A stretch of DNA of 64,000 bases, from assembly GCA_036873755.1 (NCBI GenBank), contig JAVTVY010025401.1, forward strand, positions 45,124-109,123, given 5' to 3'. This DNA is from Hanleya hanleyi. Lineage: Eukaryota; Mollusca; Polyplacophora; Lepidopleurida; Hanleyidae. Each line of letters starts with the position of its first letter. Within the stretch, counting starts at the first letter, position 1. The translations under genes were made by a program, and so were the position numbers. A model generated the notes under the pieces. It ran no database searches. It saw only the letters and a program-made list of their open reading frames with translations, and was not told the DNA's origin. This document shows positions 1 through 12,484 of the stretch, piece after piece.

Positions 1-2059
1 ATGTGTGGCAAACTATTCCAAAGTATTTCACGGGTTCTCTGAATGTGAAATAGATACTTCAGCGGGAGGAACACAGGGGCTCGTTACCATAGTTAATTAG
101 GTTGACTTAGAGAGCTCGAGGTAGTTTTTCTTTGCAACGTCGACCCCTCCCCCCAAAAATTAACCTAATTAACAACAGTAGAGAGCCCATGGGAGGAGGA
201 TGGGAGGGTTTGTCTACCCTATAATGGTGCCATTACGATGAATGCAATGCATGTATGTTTACAAAGAAGTCCAACAATGGAATTCGTAGACGGATTTCCT
301 TCCCTTCCTTCCAATAAGGGGATAGGTATAGGGGCTTTACCAGTTTGTGTTCAAATTCTGGCAGAGGACTTTCGCTGATTTTTGACATCTGTCATTTCAG
401 ATCTGGCCGTGTTAAATCGATTGAACTGCAGCATTGAATGAGTTGAAGATTATCTATTGAATAATCTACAGAGCTTACTTTTTTCAAATTCAAGACAATT
501 CTTAACTGATAGCGAAAACCAAAAGTTCCAAATTTTCTTACTTGTATATTTTGATGTTGATTGGTGAGATATCATCTCTCTATGCCAATCGGCCCAAAGA
601 CAAGCCATTTCATTCGGGCTCCGGGTGGCTCGGATAATAGTGACGTCAGGTGTCTTCGACCATCGGTCTATTCTTATCGATATATGTGACTGAACAGGTG
701 TATTCGACAACATGTACACTTGCGTGGTATTATATACTATGTACCATAATGACACTGATCCAGGGGGATAGTTCAATCATATTTTATTACATTTGTATTC
801 CTTTTATTGACTGCAGCAGTTTGTTCAAGGGTGAAATTTCCTGGTAAGGCAATTAATTAAGTACTGACGCTTGAGTTAAGTACTGACATGAACACAGTAC
901 CGGTATCACAAAGTGACCAGTGGCCAGTATAGCTAAACAAAATACTTGAAGTTGATTAAGCATCAAGTGATCAAGTTTTGAGACAACGAGCATGAAGCAT
1001 GGCACAAGATACTAGAAGCTCTAGATCTGAACCAAACACCGTTTACGTCTCCTTAGAATTACTATTTTACTGTTCTGATGTGATAAACGGTATAGAAAAT
1101 AACTAATTAAAGATGAATCAATTAATGAATTTTAATAATTGCCAATCTACACTGGTTATGCAATATTAATAAAATATAGGTGTAAATCTTCAAAACATAC
1201 CTGATATTTCACAAAGGAGTATAGTCACCGATCGTCGCTAGTGACACTGGCTGACACTCGTAATAAAACCAAATGTCAACTTCACGAAAGAGACGAGAGG
1301 CTATAATTTTGACAAATCTAGCATCCTCTTTCTGTATGGCAATAATCTGGAAGGGCATGTTTAATAACATTTGCTATATCTTGTAAGAAGTGCACGATTT
1401 CAATCAACGTCAAAAGCACTGGTGTCTTTATTGAACGCTATTCTCTTCCAAAACTTGAGTGAAACTTTCAATCGAGAAAGATTAGAAATTTATCCCACTC
1501 AATTAAGCTGTTGAAGAATCACTCAAGCTCAAGTTAATAAATCATTCAAATTGAGTGAACAAGTCACTCTAGGCAGAGTGAACAAAAGTGCATGAGCATT
1601 TCATCTTTATATTTTGTCAAGTAAAATCAAATTTGAAAAGTATCTTTTGAGTCTGCGTTTATCGTCCAGAAACAAAATTTCAAGTTGGCCGCAGGTGGCG
1701 CCCCCCTATGGATTCCACGACCGGATTCTTTATCACTGAAAAACTCGGACACAGGGGTGATGTGCACGCGTGCGCATTGCAGCTCACGAGTCGACATCCG
1801 ATCAAATTTCAATTTTACTATGACTCGAGGTAGCATGGTCGAATATAAACAGCTGTAATGAAATATAGGCTTCCAGAAATATACTTACCACTTCAAACTT
1901 CCATACTTACCACTTCAAACTTCCATACGGTGTAAATTAATATAGTATATGATTTTGGCAAATTACGTCAACATTTGATTCGAAAAGTGTAGTGTAGCGA
2001 ATCCCTTCTCAGAAATATAAAGGTTTACTTGACCTTACCTTTATTTTTTGTCCCCTTAA
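1..2059. other. No gene seen; short tandem duplication
   Basis: This AT-rich stretch shows no open frame with coding character on either strand. The only local structure I noticed is a 22-bp unit (atacttaccacttcaaactt + cc) repeated twice in tandem at 1881-1924. A - strand reading of 1200-1361 is open for about 49 codons but does not join in phase to the neighbouring gene. Confidence 0.5.
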
Positions 2060-2790
2060 CTTAAAATGGTTCTTGCTTCAATGTGTCCGTGCATGTCCGT
2101 GCATGTCTGTTCGAATGATTACTTCCTAACGCTTTGTTGGATTCTTCCGAAATTCGGCATACGCATTCCTTGCGACAAGACACCAGTCGGTATCGCATTT
2201 CAGCAACATCTGCCTGAAGGTGGCGCCACTGCGGCCGGGGGACTTTAAAATGATTCTTGCTTCTATGTGTCCGTGCATGTCCGTGGATGTCCGTGCATGT
2301 CTGTTCGAATGATTACTTCCTAACGCTTTGTTGGATTCTTCCGAAATTCGGCATACGCATTCCTTGCGACAAGACGCCAGTCGGTATCGCATTTCAGCAA
2401 CATCTGCCTGAAGGTGGCGCCACTGGGTCAGAATGGATCTTGCTTCTTTGTGTCCATGGATGTCAGTTACAAGCGATAACTTCCAAACACTTTCTTGGAT
2501 TCTTCCGAAATTCGGCATACGCATTCCTTGTGAGAAGACGCGGTTGCGTACTGGATTTCAGTAACATTTGCCCGAAGGTGGCGTCACTGAGTTTCGCTTC
2601 TTCGTGTCCGTTCCAGTTAAAATGGATCTTGCTCTCTTTGTGTCTGTGGATGTCTGTTCAAATTCTTCACCTGCGATAACTTCCAAAAGCTTTGTCGGTT
2701 TCCTTCGAAATTTAGCAGATACACTCCCTGTGACCAGACATGGGTTGGTATTGCGTTTCCGCTTCTCGTTGTTAGTTTTGAATTTCATGT
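2060..2790 (+). repeat. Satellite family S1, about 190-bp units (3-4 copies)
   Basis: Tandem units each contain 'gtgtccgtgcatgtc', 'tggattcttccgaaattcgg', 'cagcaacatctgcctgaagg' and 'tggcgccactg'. Units begin near 2066, 2257 and 2440, and a more diverged copy runs 2580-2790. The same family recurs in reverse orientation at 59220-59790. The inter-unit segment at 2230-2250 (gcggccgggggactttaaaa) matches one arm of a hairpin at the other locus. The open frames that run across it in several frames reflect the repeat and are not genes. Confidence 0.8.
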
Positions 2791-3245
2791 CGCTTTAAAT
2801 GAAGGACACCATTTTCTTAAATTTGCTGTCCAGTCCTTCTATTCCACATCATATGATTTACACTAAAGCTTTTGCATGAACCATATTTTATTTCAGAAGT
2901 ATAATATAAAATAACTGGCGGGGAAATCCCCGCAGTACCGATCCCCTGGTTTTTTTAATTTCGTGTCATCTTAAATGAAGGACAACATTTCCTTCAATTT
3001 TGCTATGAAATCATTCTATTCCACATCACATGATTTACCCTAAAGATTTTGCATGAACCATATTATATTTCAGAAGTATAATATGAAATAACTGGCGGGG
3101 AAATCCCCGCAGTACCGAACCCCTGGTTTTTGAATTTCGTGTCATCTTAAATGAAGGACAACAATTCCTTCAATTTTGCTGTCAAATAATTGTATCTCAC
3201 ATATGAATTACCCTAAACTACTGCAGGAACCATTTGTGTCCACAC
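2790..3245 (+). repeat. Satellite family S2, about 185-bp units
   Basis: About two and a half units share 'gaaggacaacatttccttca', 'gcatgaaccatatt', 'tttcagaagtataata' and a small perfect hairpin CGGGGAAATCCCCG (2919-2932, repeated one unit later). Unit spacing is roughly 185 bp. The array joins S1 directly at about 2790, so the two families may belong to one composite element. The same family appears reversed at about 34340-34860. Confidence 0.75.
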
Positions 3246-3266
3246 TGTAACTTACTATATTAATTA

Positions 3267-6200
3267 GAGCATTTCCACAAAGTGGATGCTCTTATGTTTT
3301 CATGAGAAACGGTTCCGCCGGATCCGCCGCCGCCGCCGCCGCGACTTCAAACGGGAATATCTCCGAAACCGTTAAATATTTTTGGGCCAGACTTTGTGGG
3401 CTATCTCCTTAGTCCTGGTAAATTTGTCTGGTTGTGTTTCGATACCCTCTGCTCACCACTAGGTGGCGTTGTAGTCAGAGCATAGCTAAACTTTTCTCTG
3501 ACGATTTCGTCTGAACGGCTTGTCCTATTTCTATGAAATTTTATTACAATGATCTTGAAGGATAGTCAATGTGCTGAAAAGTTTTTGGTGTAGCTGGCAT
3601 AACTATAAAGGCAAGTTTTTTGCATCTAAAAAAAAGTTTTTCGTGAAATGAAAATTTTCTAATTCACTTGGAGAAATATTAAAACCTGTTCTATTCTAGG
3701 TTGCCAAGCATAAACATAGGATTGCCGACATGATAATTCCCTTTCGGTTGGAACCAATTTTCCATTCAAATGAGAAATCTCATTTATCTGACTTAACAGC
3801 AAAACCTCCATAACCATTATCACGATTGAAGTTTTTTCCATTGAACACTTATGTGCCATCTCCCTAGGGCTTTAGATTTCACCCGCTTGTTTTTCGTGGC
3901 ATTTGGACGTCACTAGGTGGCGCTATAGACATGAATGCAGGTAAAAATGTGTAACATCATATCTTCTGAACAACGTGTTTGATTTCCATGCAATTTGGTT
4001 ATAATGATCTTGCAAAATAGGTAAAGAACGGACAAGATTTTGGTGGTGTTGGCGAATCATGGAGACGCATTTTTGCATCTCAAAATAAGATTTTGTTTTC
4101 ACAAAAATGAAAATTTGCTTCTTAATCAGGGAAAAGTAATTCTATTTTGCTGAAGATGAATGTAACATTCCCAGTGTTATAATTCCCATCCCTTGTAAGC
4201 CAAATGACCATTTTTTTAAATATATGAAATTCTCATGACGAGTCCAATATCTACATTCGCCAGGCCACATCTGAGGATTTTGCTTCATCATAGGGTGGAA
4301 CTATAGACAGTAAACTTATTGGTGTTTCAACTGTTCATGAAGTTTATTATTGTCAGACAAAGGATTTCAAAGGACTGAAAGTTTTTTTTTGGGATTGATT
4401 GAAATTGAAGGCCCACCTCTCATACGGATTTTGCATCCCATCAACATAATGCTTGATTTATATCTCATTATACATTCTTTTTTACAATTACTAATTTTAT
4501 TGACATTATGTTTTAAAAATGGATTGTAAGGACATTGGTGCTGTTAGTGCTGGCATAATCATGTGGCACAGGGTAGTCCGCTAAATATATCTAAATCTAG
4601 GCTACATCAACCCCTGCTTACACACATCACTAAAATGCAGTCAGAGAAAATATGCTGCCATGAGTGTCTGGTCAGTATGGAGAATCACAAGGATTCAAGT
4701 GAGCTTGAAGTCCGATCATTTTTGTCAAATAGACATACTGTAACACTGATATTCTGCTTTACCTTTTAGGCCTTATATTATAGGACTGTATGTTGACCAT
4801 TCAGGTAATAAAACCTGTAATTGTTGAATTACTGCATAATGCACTTTACATGAGTGGACAAGTAGACGGTGTCAACAAAGTAAACACTTCATTTCCATAA
4901 TCAGTGCTATTTGTCTCTGCATTACTGACATAGCCCTGGGCTTCCAGATGTCTGGGGATGCATTCTGGCCAATTTGCAATGAGTAAAATCACAAATTATC
5001 ACTCAGTTAATGCACAATTTTTTGCTTTATGTGGAGGTCCCCAGAATTTATTTGAAACTCGAGATATGAAATTGCACATACCGTTGCATTTTGACAGCAT
5101 AGTTACAAATGTTGATAATTATTTTTGAACTGAAAAAGTAGAAAGATTTTGAAGTGGAACTTCTACATACCTGCTATATGGCACATGATGACATCTCACC
5201 TGGGAAATTTTTACAAGTATATCTAATTGAAATAATCCATTGGAACCACTGATGATTTTCCAATAATAGAGAAGAAAAGCAACTCCGAGTAGGGATGACA
5301 GTTTAATTCTGTTTTGTTCGCTATTAGTTATAGCATCTTCAGCAGTGAACAAAGTTACATACACCTCCATACGCACAGTATATATACAAGGCATAATGTG
5401 ATCTTAGCCAATACACATTTATGAATAGCTAAGCCAGTAAATTATGTCAGTCAGGTGGGACGGATATTAAAATGCTGTCATTTTCAGAAATTGTTGAGCG
5501 ATAACCTGACAGCGATCTACAAATGGTGTGATTCAGGTGATACAATACACACTCTAATTGATGAAAACAATACATAATCTGGTTATCTGGCAAGAACTAA
5601 GTAAACTGTGCACAAGTGAATAAAGTATGGTGATAAAGTGAGTATGTACCTACATTGAATACTTCTACATGACATGAAGTTTGGATAAAACTTGTCATTT
5701 TAAGATAATATAGGTTTAACTTTTTTGGCAATCCACATCAGAATTGATGGAAACCTACAAATGTTTCATAATTGTATATTCCCATGCGAGTTACAACATC
5801 TGTGGAGTGTGTATCGTAACACCTGAATCACACCACTGGAGCACACTGCCAGGTTATTACTTAACATTGAACATTTTATTATCCATCCAACCTGACAGAC
5901 ATAATTTACTAGCTTACCTATTCATAAATGCGTATTGGCTAAGATCACATTATGCCTTGTAAAAATACTGTGCGTATGGAGCTGTTTGTAACTTTGTTCA
6001 CTGCTTAAGATGCTAGAACGAATAGCTAATAGATGCTAATAGTGAAATATACAGAATAAAATTGTGATCCGTACTCGGAGATGCTTTTCCTCTCTATAAT
6101 TGAAGTAAAATGATGTGTTCTGGTGCATTTTGACAGAATATTTAGAATTTGAAGATGATATGTAATGATGCCCCAAAATGAACTGAATTTTCCGTGTCAT

Positions 6201-7391
6201 CAGTCTGCCTGTCTGTCTGCCCATCTTTCTTGTCATACCACATATGCAGCTTGTGATGGATCAGAAGCCTAATTAATTAAATTGACTGACCTTCACCTGT
6301 TTTATCGAGGTCAACTTTAGCATAAGCAATAAATTTTAAAGGAGTGAAGATGAGCTCTCCAAATTCATAATACTTGTGCAATTGGTGACTGACTAGACGC
6401 CTATCCCAGTTGACTGAACCTATTTTCTCTAGGTTATATACTTTATATTATGATATAACATGAAATATAGCTAGGCATTCTAAATTGATACCACATATGC
6501 AACTGATGATGGACAAACTCTTTGAATATGACTGATGTTGACCTATTTTCTCAAGGTCAAAAACTGTATGTTAAGTCACATGTTAACTGCCAACATACAC
6601 TCCAAATCTAACATTGTCATCATTTTGTTGTGGCTGTGGTTGTCTTCTAGAACAATCTAGCAAAATTTGCATGTGTTCCAACAGCCTCAGCTTTCAACAG
6701 TAACTTAAAACCATGCTGTATCGGCTGAGCTGTTGAAACACCCTCCATTTCCTAGCTCTGACATACTTCATCACTGTCGAAATAGGGGTACCATGACAGA
6801 GTGATAGATCACACAGCCAGTGAAGGTTCATGATTTACATTAAATGTCGTTATTGCCTGAGTAGTATTAGCAACATTTTTCAACAATAACAATTCGCCGA
6901 CTTCCAGTGAAAAATTATAGTGAAAGGTATCTATTTTTTGTTGTTTTTCATTTTTATTTGCTGGCATTGTGTCGGATAGAAAACAACAGCCTAATTCATA
7001 CAATCAGGAATAAAAAGGGGATTAAAGTATTTCTGTTCAAACTTTCATGGGAAATATAAAAGTGGCAATTTGAAAATTTGTTTTTATTCGATTTTTTAAT
7101 GTCGGTGGGCCCATGAAGCGCAAAATAAAGTTGGTGTTGCCTCACACTGGGTTTCGCCCATTGGTGAAAAAATCCCTTCTCAGAGGCACTTCTACCAGTG
7201 ATGATTCCTGATTGCTCATCCTCCAGGGGTATGTGCCCCACACTCTGTTCCATCCTAAAAAAATTTGCCACCCCTAATAGGGGGTGTGCCCAAATTGGGG
7301 AGATTTAAAGCCCTGTGAGTACCAAATTATGTGTTACAAAATTATCTGGGGAAATGCTCTTCGCCCGTTTTTCAAACGAGCTTTCATTTGA
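3267..7391 (+). repeat. Long dispersed repeat R1, copy 1 (about 4.1 kb)
   Basis: This segment aligns along nearly its whole length, in the same orientation, with 47207-51611, at roughly 90% identity by eye. It begins with a hairpin (GAGCAT..CCACaaaGTGG.ATGCTC at 3267-3291), followed by a (GCC)n run whose triplet number differs between copies. The first bases gagcatttcc are inverted as ggaaatgctc at 7350-7359, which may mark short terminal inverted repeats. Homology to copy 2 continues about 30 bp further, to 'gagctttcat'. I see no conserved protein in it. It could be a non-autonomous transposon or a segmental duplication. Confidence 0.8.
5330..6015. repeat. Foldback palindrome nested in R1
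   Basis: Sequence around 5330-5560 (caaagttacatacacctcca, aaggcataatgtgatcttag, ccaatacacatttatgaata) returns as its reverse complement at about 5770-6005 (tattcataaatgcgtattgg, ctaagatcacattatgcctt). This makes a hairpin of about 680 bp. The same palindrome is present in R1 copy 2 at about 49165-49870. It is probably a MITE that was already inside the R1 ancestor. Confidence 0.7.
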
Positions 7392-7506
7392 TGCTAAATT
7401 GTTGTAAATTGTGGTTATATTTGACTTTTAATAGTGGTTGACTGTTTCTGGGAACGTTTTCAAAAAACGAACTTGAAACCCTCCATCATGATGCCTGTTT
7501 GGAAAC

Positions 7507-7776
7507 ATTGAAGGCTGTGACCTGTTGACCCATGACATCGGAGTCTGATTACAATTGTACGTAGCGAGCAATCGTAGTGAATTTTCTATTTTTGTTGATG
7601 GCAACAGCGTCACAATGCTAAAACGTAATGTCTTTGTTGACGTCATGATGTTATCATACCCAATTGTTGTGCAACGCATGTCACATTACGAGGTCCGACA
7701 CAACCGACTAGTGGATATTTTACGACGTTATCGTAATCAGACTCTGATATCACGGGTCAGAGGTTACCGGTTCAAT
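7507..7776. mobile_element. Foldback MITE-like element, about 270 bp
   Basis: The ends are imperfect inverted repeats: 'acatcggagtctgattac' near 7535-7552 pairs with 'gtaatcagactctgatatca' near 7734-7753, and flanking 'attgaaggctgtgacc' pairs with 'aggttaccggttcaat'. No transposase frame is present. A target duplication could not be assigned. It lies just 3' of the - strand gene that ends at 7947. Confidence 0.55.
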
Positions 7777-7946
7777 ACATTTTTCACCCCATATGTTTTA
7801 TTGTGTTAAAAACTCCAATTTGATGTAATTTTTAGTAGAAAAAGTATCAACTTGTTGTTTACATAGCTTCTCTATATGTTTTCATACAAAATGTACAAGG
7901 GGTATTTGGTAGAACCTTTAAAACATGCCGATCTTGACCCAGTCAG

Positions 7947-7990
7947 TCAGCAGAGGGTATGAAGAATGAACAGCTGTTCTTTTGTTCTCA
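7947..7990 (-). CDS. Coiled-coil gene, terminal exon with stop
   Basis: The acceptor is a good polypyrimidine site (atccatccaatccaccctcag). The exon completes a valine codon and reads RTKEQLFILHTLC followed by TGA. This short last exon closes the gene just outside the R1 repeat. Confidence 0.6.
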
Positions 7991-10900
7991 CTGAGGGTGG
8001 ATTGGATGGATATACAGTTGAACAGTGCACCACACCCTAGTGTACAACAATCGTGTCCCTGGTTTGAACAAAATTAAGGCTTACCTTTCTCTCCTTGATC
8101 AAAGCATTTCAGTTCCTGAAACCACTGGCTAAGTTGACTACAGCTATACTGTTGAGGTAAACTGATGCCCTGGCAAACTGAGACCAGAAAAAAAGGAAAT
8201 TTTGAGGAATTATATATTTAATGGGACAAGCAGAATATATATATATATTTTTTACTTACCAGATACAGAACTGGTCATGGCAATTAAATTTATGCTGATG
8301 ATTTCACCATTTGAGGTTTGAACTGTTTTAATAAATATTTATTATCTTTGGAATATATACATTTTGCAAAACACATGTACCTATTTTCATCTTGAAAACT
8401 CAATGAAACTAAATTGTACTGGTATTAGCCAAAATTTACTTTGCTTCAGATTTTGTTGTAATCTGGTTTTCTCTACATTGATTGAACTCAGTTCAAGATG
8501 TTCCAACTGCTCCAATATTCTCAGCTCCTCTCTGTAGATATCTTGCAGGATTGGCAATAGCTGACTGTGCCTAGAATATATAAAATACCATTGAGAGGTG
8601 AATCTAGAAATACAAAATACATATATGCACTTGGAGTGAGGACAAAAAGTTGTTATTGAGCACTACCTGTTAGAAGCTAAAACAAGAAGACTCCCTGGAG
8701 TAAATGGTAAATAGTCCCATTTTGGTAAGTTTTGAAATGGTGCCATATCATTTTCATGTCTGTATCCAGTGTTTCACTCTTTACATACTGTTCTCGAAGC
8801 TATGGTTACAATAATGGAGGAGAAATCACTGTCCATGATGGAGCATATTAATGTTATTATGGGTGTAAACCATGAAAACGAGTGGTCTGATACATGTCAC
8901 ATGATCCTTTGGCAAATAGTCCCAGTCAAGAGTGAGAGAGAGAGACCAGGAGACATAATGCGTGAATGTGGGCCTCAGTTTGAAGTTGGCATTCAAAGAT
9001 GACTTTGTCTTACCAGTCACTTTGTTCTCCAATGTGGGTATTAAATGTGTTCTCTGTGAGAATGCTGTGCCCCTTAGCTTTTTAGTTATGGATCATGCAT
9101 GGTGTGAATGTTTAAATGGATCTAAATATATGCTTGATATAACTGCTTTCTTAAATGTGACATCTTCAGATTGTTTCACATGAAAATGTGTTCTTAAGAA
9201 ATAAACTTGAAACCCCTAAGACCTATATTATGAAATTATTGAAACTGGACTTTCACTGTACCCCTTTCTATTGTGTGATAAATCTTTATTATTGTTATGT
9301 TTTCATATTGCGACATAAATTTGTTTACAGACTATGTATATGTTGACTTATCTCGTGCATGTATCTTTTTAGTGAATTGTAAATTGAGTTTCTAATTTCA
9401 CTGAACTAACAATTGGACCGTTTCCGGATCATTTTTGGTGCTGGTGGTTGCAGCGCAATCTTCTTTGCCTGATTTTGCTTGTAAATTTTTTGTAGTCCTT
9501 AGAAGTTCCACCTTCCTTGTTTGCAACACCTCTTGTACTTCAATCATCTGTAAATGAAATAAAAATTAACCATTACAGAAACTCTGATTGGAATTTTCTT
9601 CCAATTTTCTACATAAGCCAATGGAAATGCTGGATTTCCATTTGAAAATTTGAATTAACCAATCAAATGTTTTAAAGCTGGAAGATATCCCATGATTCAT
9701 TGTTAGTATCAAACCCCATTCATCTTAAGCAAGATACTATGGACTGTTCAATTTATCATATGATATGGACTTGTTGATTGTATTTAATATGAACTGGGCA
9801 ATTCAACAAAGTTCACAAAAGCATGATGGGTAAATGTTTGTATTCAGAATTAGAGCTACCTTTGACAGTTTTTCTTTCTTGCTTCTCAGCTCTTCTAGTC
9901 CCCTGTCCATGATCATTAACTTGTAACGGACAGTCTGACAAAAGTACTAAAATATGGATATTATTTCAGCATTCCTGGTCATTGTTAAAATGAAAGTCAA
10001 TATAAAACATCTCATTCATATAAATATCATGAAGATGTGTGCATTTTATGCAAGTATTTGGTTTAAACAATATATTTATTTCCTCCAAGGAAACAGCGAG
10101 TTTTTAGAGAAACAGTGATGATCATACAAAGAAATAAATATCAGACTTGCACATTATTGCGAGAAAAGAGTGTGCAGTGACCTGTGACTTCAGCTGATCA
10201 GATACTCGTTCATATATTTTCACTTTGCCCCATCTTTAACCCAGGATATTATTTCGAGCAAGTGATAACTGGCATAATTTTATACTTATGTACTCTATTT
10301 TCCAAGTATTCAAAGAAAGTGTCATTACGCTTAAAACAATTAATGTATAATTTGGTTAATATTACATGAATATATGCCAGCTATCACCAGTTAAAAATAT
10401 TGTCCTGGGTTAAAAGATGGGACAAATTGAAATTATATGAACCAGTAGCTGATCGGTTGAAGTCACCAGTTGGTCACTGCACAGATAGGCTCTCCCAAGT
10501 CATTGTGTCCTAATATAACTAGTAAAAAAAATGTCCAATTTATCCAAATTTTGTTTCATTATATGACTCAACATGTTGGCAACAACACAATTCAGTTGTT
10601 ACATGGAGCTAAAAAGAGATGGAGGCACAGCTCTCTCAGGCGAGGTGCCCTGGCCAGCAGTACCGCCCGCTAGGCCTTTGTATACTGAATAGCTGACAGC
10701 GGGCACAGCTTTCTTTGATGTTCAATGTGCGTGACCGCCTAACAAATTCGCTGGTCTGTTGGCGACTGATTAACAGGGCGGAAGTGAATCATCTAACCTG
10801 CGCATTGATAATAAGTTTGAATTACCAGATACAAATTATGCGCACAGCAAATATTATGAAATTTGAAGTAATGCGGATTATGGTGATAGTTTTAAAATTT

Positions 10901-12484
10901 ATGTGCGATACTATTTTCCCTTACTACATCGTGTTGAAAACTGACTGTCATTTTTACAATTTTCGAACATTTTAATCCATTTCGGTAATTTCCGCATTTC
11001 CAAATATTACAAAAATTTGCGAGGAAGTTCATATTCTCACTGGTAACGCGTAGTCAAAACGGCAGTCGCTTGTTCGAGTATAATCCACAAGTAAATGAAT
11101 GGGAAAATCCCCATCTAAAATACATTAGGGATTTTGACAAAATGTGAAAATTGGTAATTTTGAAGGCAATAAATTCAATTTCCGCATTTCTAACCTCTGA
11201 AAAAATGAATCTGCCTATAAGAGAGAATAGATTTTTCTAAGCCATCAGTTATCATATTAAGGAGCAATGAACAGGAAAGCGAAAAAATTGGTTTATGTGA
11301 GCGCTAGTTTGACGTTTTCTTCTCTTCAGGTGCCATATTAAGGCTAAGCTAATTGGCACTTGATCAGCAATACCCCCTGTGGGACAATCCCCGAGTAATC
11401 GTCAGGCCCCAATCAACAAATGCCGGAGCGATTCCTCTACAACGTCTCATTATGAACAGCTCCCAGTTCATCCAATTATTAACCGAGACGCCCTTGTAAA
11501 CTATTTAAATGCAATAAGTATATTAAATAAAATAAATATAAATAAAACAATATATTAAAATGCACTGATGTGGCTGCGTTCGTGACGAGTTTATTTCTTT
11601 ACTTTATTTACACATGCAGTGGTCATTTCAATACATGTTTATAAGTTCAACTGTACAATATTATGAACAATTTTATATTAAGTTACATGGTATTTTTTAG
11701 ATAGGCCCTAACAAGTTTGATGGGGCGCAAAATATGCGATATGGTCGTAAAAGTGGAGTATCTTTTAATGGATTTTTATTGACATATGACAGATTTGGAC
11801 ATATGGTTTTTAAACTAAAAGACGTTAAAATTTATCAGTAAATCAAATATATCCAGACATCATTTCTACGAACAAGATAACATCTATGCTGTATTTATTT
11901 ACCCCCGAAATCTACCCTATTCAAATAATTATAACTGAGCATTTACACCAATGATCATAGTTAACATACTGCCTGAATAATGATCTGTTCAGTTGTGTAA
12001 TGCCATGCACCAGCCTTGGTGATATTACCAACAGCGGGAGGTTGAGTATCAATTCACATTCACAATACACTATCTCTTCAAGTGGTCGCGATAATGTAAC
12101 TACGGCGCATGCGCGTGAAACCGATAGTTGCCGAGCAAGACCGAACCTGTCTTAATCCCTCTCCTAATCTGGTGGGATCCCGCTGAGGCGGTCACGCACA
12201 TAGTACACTTTGATCTGACGGAGTTGTGCCTCCATCTCTTTTTAGCTCCATGGTTGTTAGGACACTGAACGAGATCCTTTGCGAGCCTTTGCATGAACCA
12301 GTTTGAGCAAATAAGTGAGAATAACTTCTGCTATCTTTCTAATACTATATTCCATGGGATATTCCTAATCCAGCTTGATAATATGGATAGAACCTTCAAC
12401 ATATACCTGTACACTGTATCCAGGACGCTTTCCTATAGCTTCTGAAATGTCAGAGAAGAATCGACAGTTACCTGAAGTTGAGTG
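7947..12484 (-). CDS. Unrecognised coiled-coil protein gene, seven coding exons
   Basis: I do not recognise the family. I assembled the gene from splice sites and reading frame on the - strand: 12484-12407, 9934-9860, 9547-9411, 8570-8440, 8322-8260, 8177-8085 and 7990-7947. All six introns keep phase (0, 0, 2, 1, 1, 1) and the last exon ends in TGA. Together they encode about 206 residues, plus a possible upstream exon at 14746-14657. The middle half is heptad-like, Glu/Lys/Leu-rich coiled coil (e.g. GLEELRSKKEKLSK; YREELRILEQLEHLEL). The C-terminal part is globular in character, with aromatics (LSQWFQELKCFDQGEK). Size and layout resemble small coiled-coil subunits of kinetochore, tethering or cytoskeletal complexes, but that is only a resemblance. 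The gene lies head-to-head with DRAP1. Confidence 0.75.
8085..8177 (-). CDS. Coiled-coil gene, sixth exon
   Basis: The exon is 93 nt, between acceptor ttctggtctcag and donor GAAAG|gtaagc. It encodes 30 residues (CQGISLPQQYSCSQLSQWFQ then ELKCFDQGEK). The phase matches both sides. Confidence 0.75.
8260..8322 (-). CDS. Coiled-coil gene, fifth exon
   Basis: The exon is 63 nt, between acceptor ttaaaacag and a consensus donor TCTG|gtaagt. It encodes QTSNGEIISINLIAMTSSVS. Only one of the three frames is open, and it is the frame demanded by the neighbouring exons. Confidence 0.7.
8440..8570 (-). CDS. Coiled-coil gene, fourth exon
   Basis: The exon is 131 nt, between acceptor atattctag and donor CAAA|gtaaat. 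It encodes 43 residues of strongly heptad-like sequence (ILQDIYREELRILEQLEHLE, then KTRLQQNLKQ). Phase is 1 nt in and 1 nt out, and the downstream exon completes an isoleucine codon. Confidence 0.75.
9411..9547 (-). CDS. Coiled-coil gene, third exon
   Basis: The exon is 137 nt, from acceptor atttacag to donor CAATT|gttagt. It encodes MIEVQEVLQTRKVELLRTTK and then a Lys/Thr/Ser-rich linker. The split TT|G leucine codon is completed by the next exon, which supports the slightly non-consensus donor. Confidence 0.7.
9860..9934 (-). CDS. Coiled-coil gene, second exon
   Basis: The exon is 75 nt, exactly 25 codons, between acceptor tttgtcag and donor AAAG|gtagct. It encodes a charged helix (TVRYKLMIMDRGLEEL then RSKKEKLSK). 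Both ends are phase 0, matching its neighbours. Confidence 0.75.
10171..10483. mobile_element. Foldback MITE (family P), about 310 bp, complete
   Basis: The ends are long inverted repeats: tgtgcagtgacc...gtgacttcagctgatcag at the left is matched by the complement of gatcggttgaagtcaccag...ggtcactgcaca at the right, and the arms continue pairing through 'ccatctttaacccagga'. There is no ORF. It sits in the intron between the first two recognised exons of the coiled-coil gene. A partial relative lies in DRAP1 intron 5 (about 35950-36145). Confidence 0.7.
10600..10740 (+). repeat. Short dispersed sequence, inverted copy at 12190-12256
   Basis: The string 'catggagctaaaaagagatg' and following 'gaggcaca', then 'gtgcgtgaccgcct' about 100 bp later, recur as reverse complement at 12190-12256. 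The copies differ by insertions. I cannot say whether this is a small repeat or a remnant of duplicated 5' sequence. Confidence 0.5.
12407..12484 (-). CDS. Coiled-coil gene, exon encoding the RFFSDISEAIGKRPGYSVQ segment
   Basis: Read on the - strand, the exon runs from an acceptor ...taattaatcag to a donor CAG|gtatat, 26 codons in phase 0 (HSTSGNCRFFSDISEA...). An alternative acceptor 13 nt further in (acttcag, exon 12407-12471) would change the incoming phase to 1. I prefer the longer form because it fits the candidate upstream exon. The donor phase matches the next exon exactly. Confidence 0.6.

Noticed and set aside
1200..1361. About 49-codon - strand frame (PFQIIAIQKEDARFVKIIAS...)
   Set aside because: Protein-like, but it neither joins in phase to the coiled-coil gene nor has a partner exon; the gene's terminal exon is better placed at 7947-7990.
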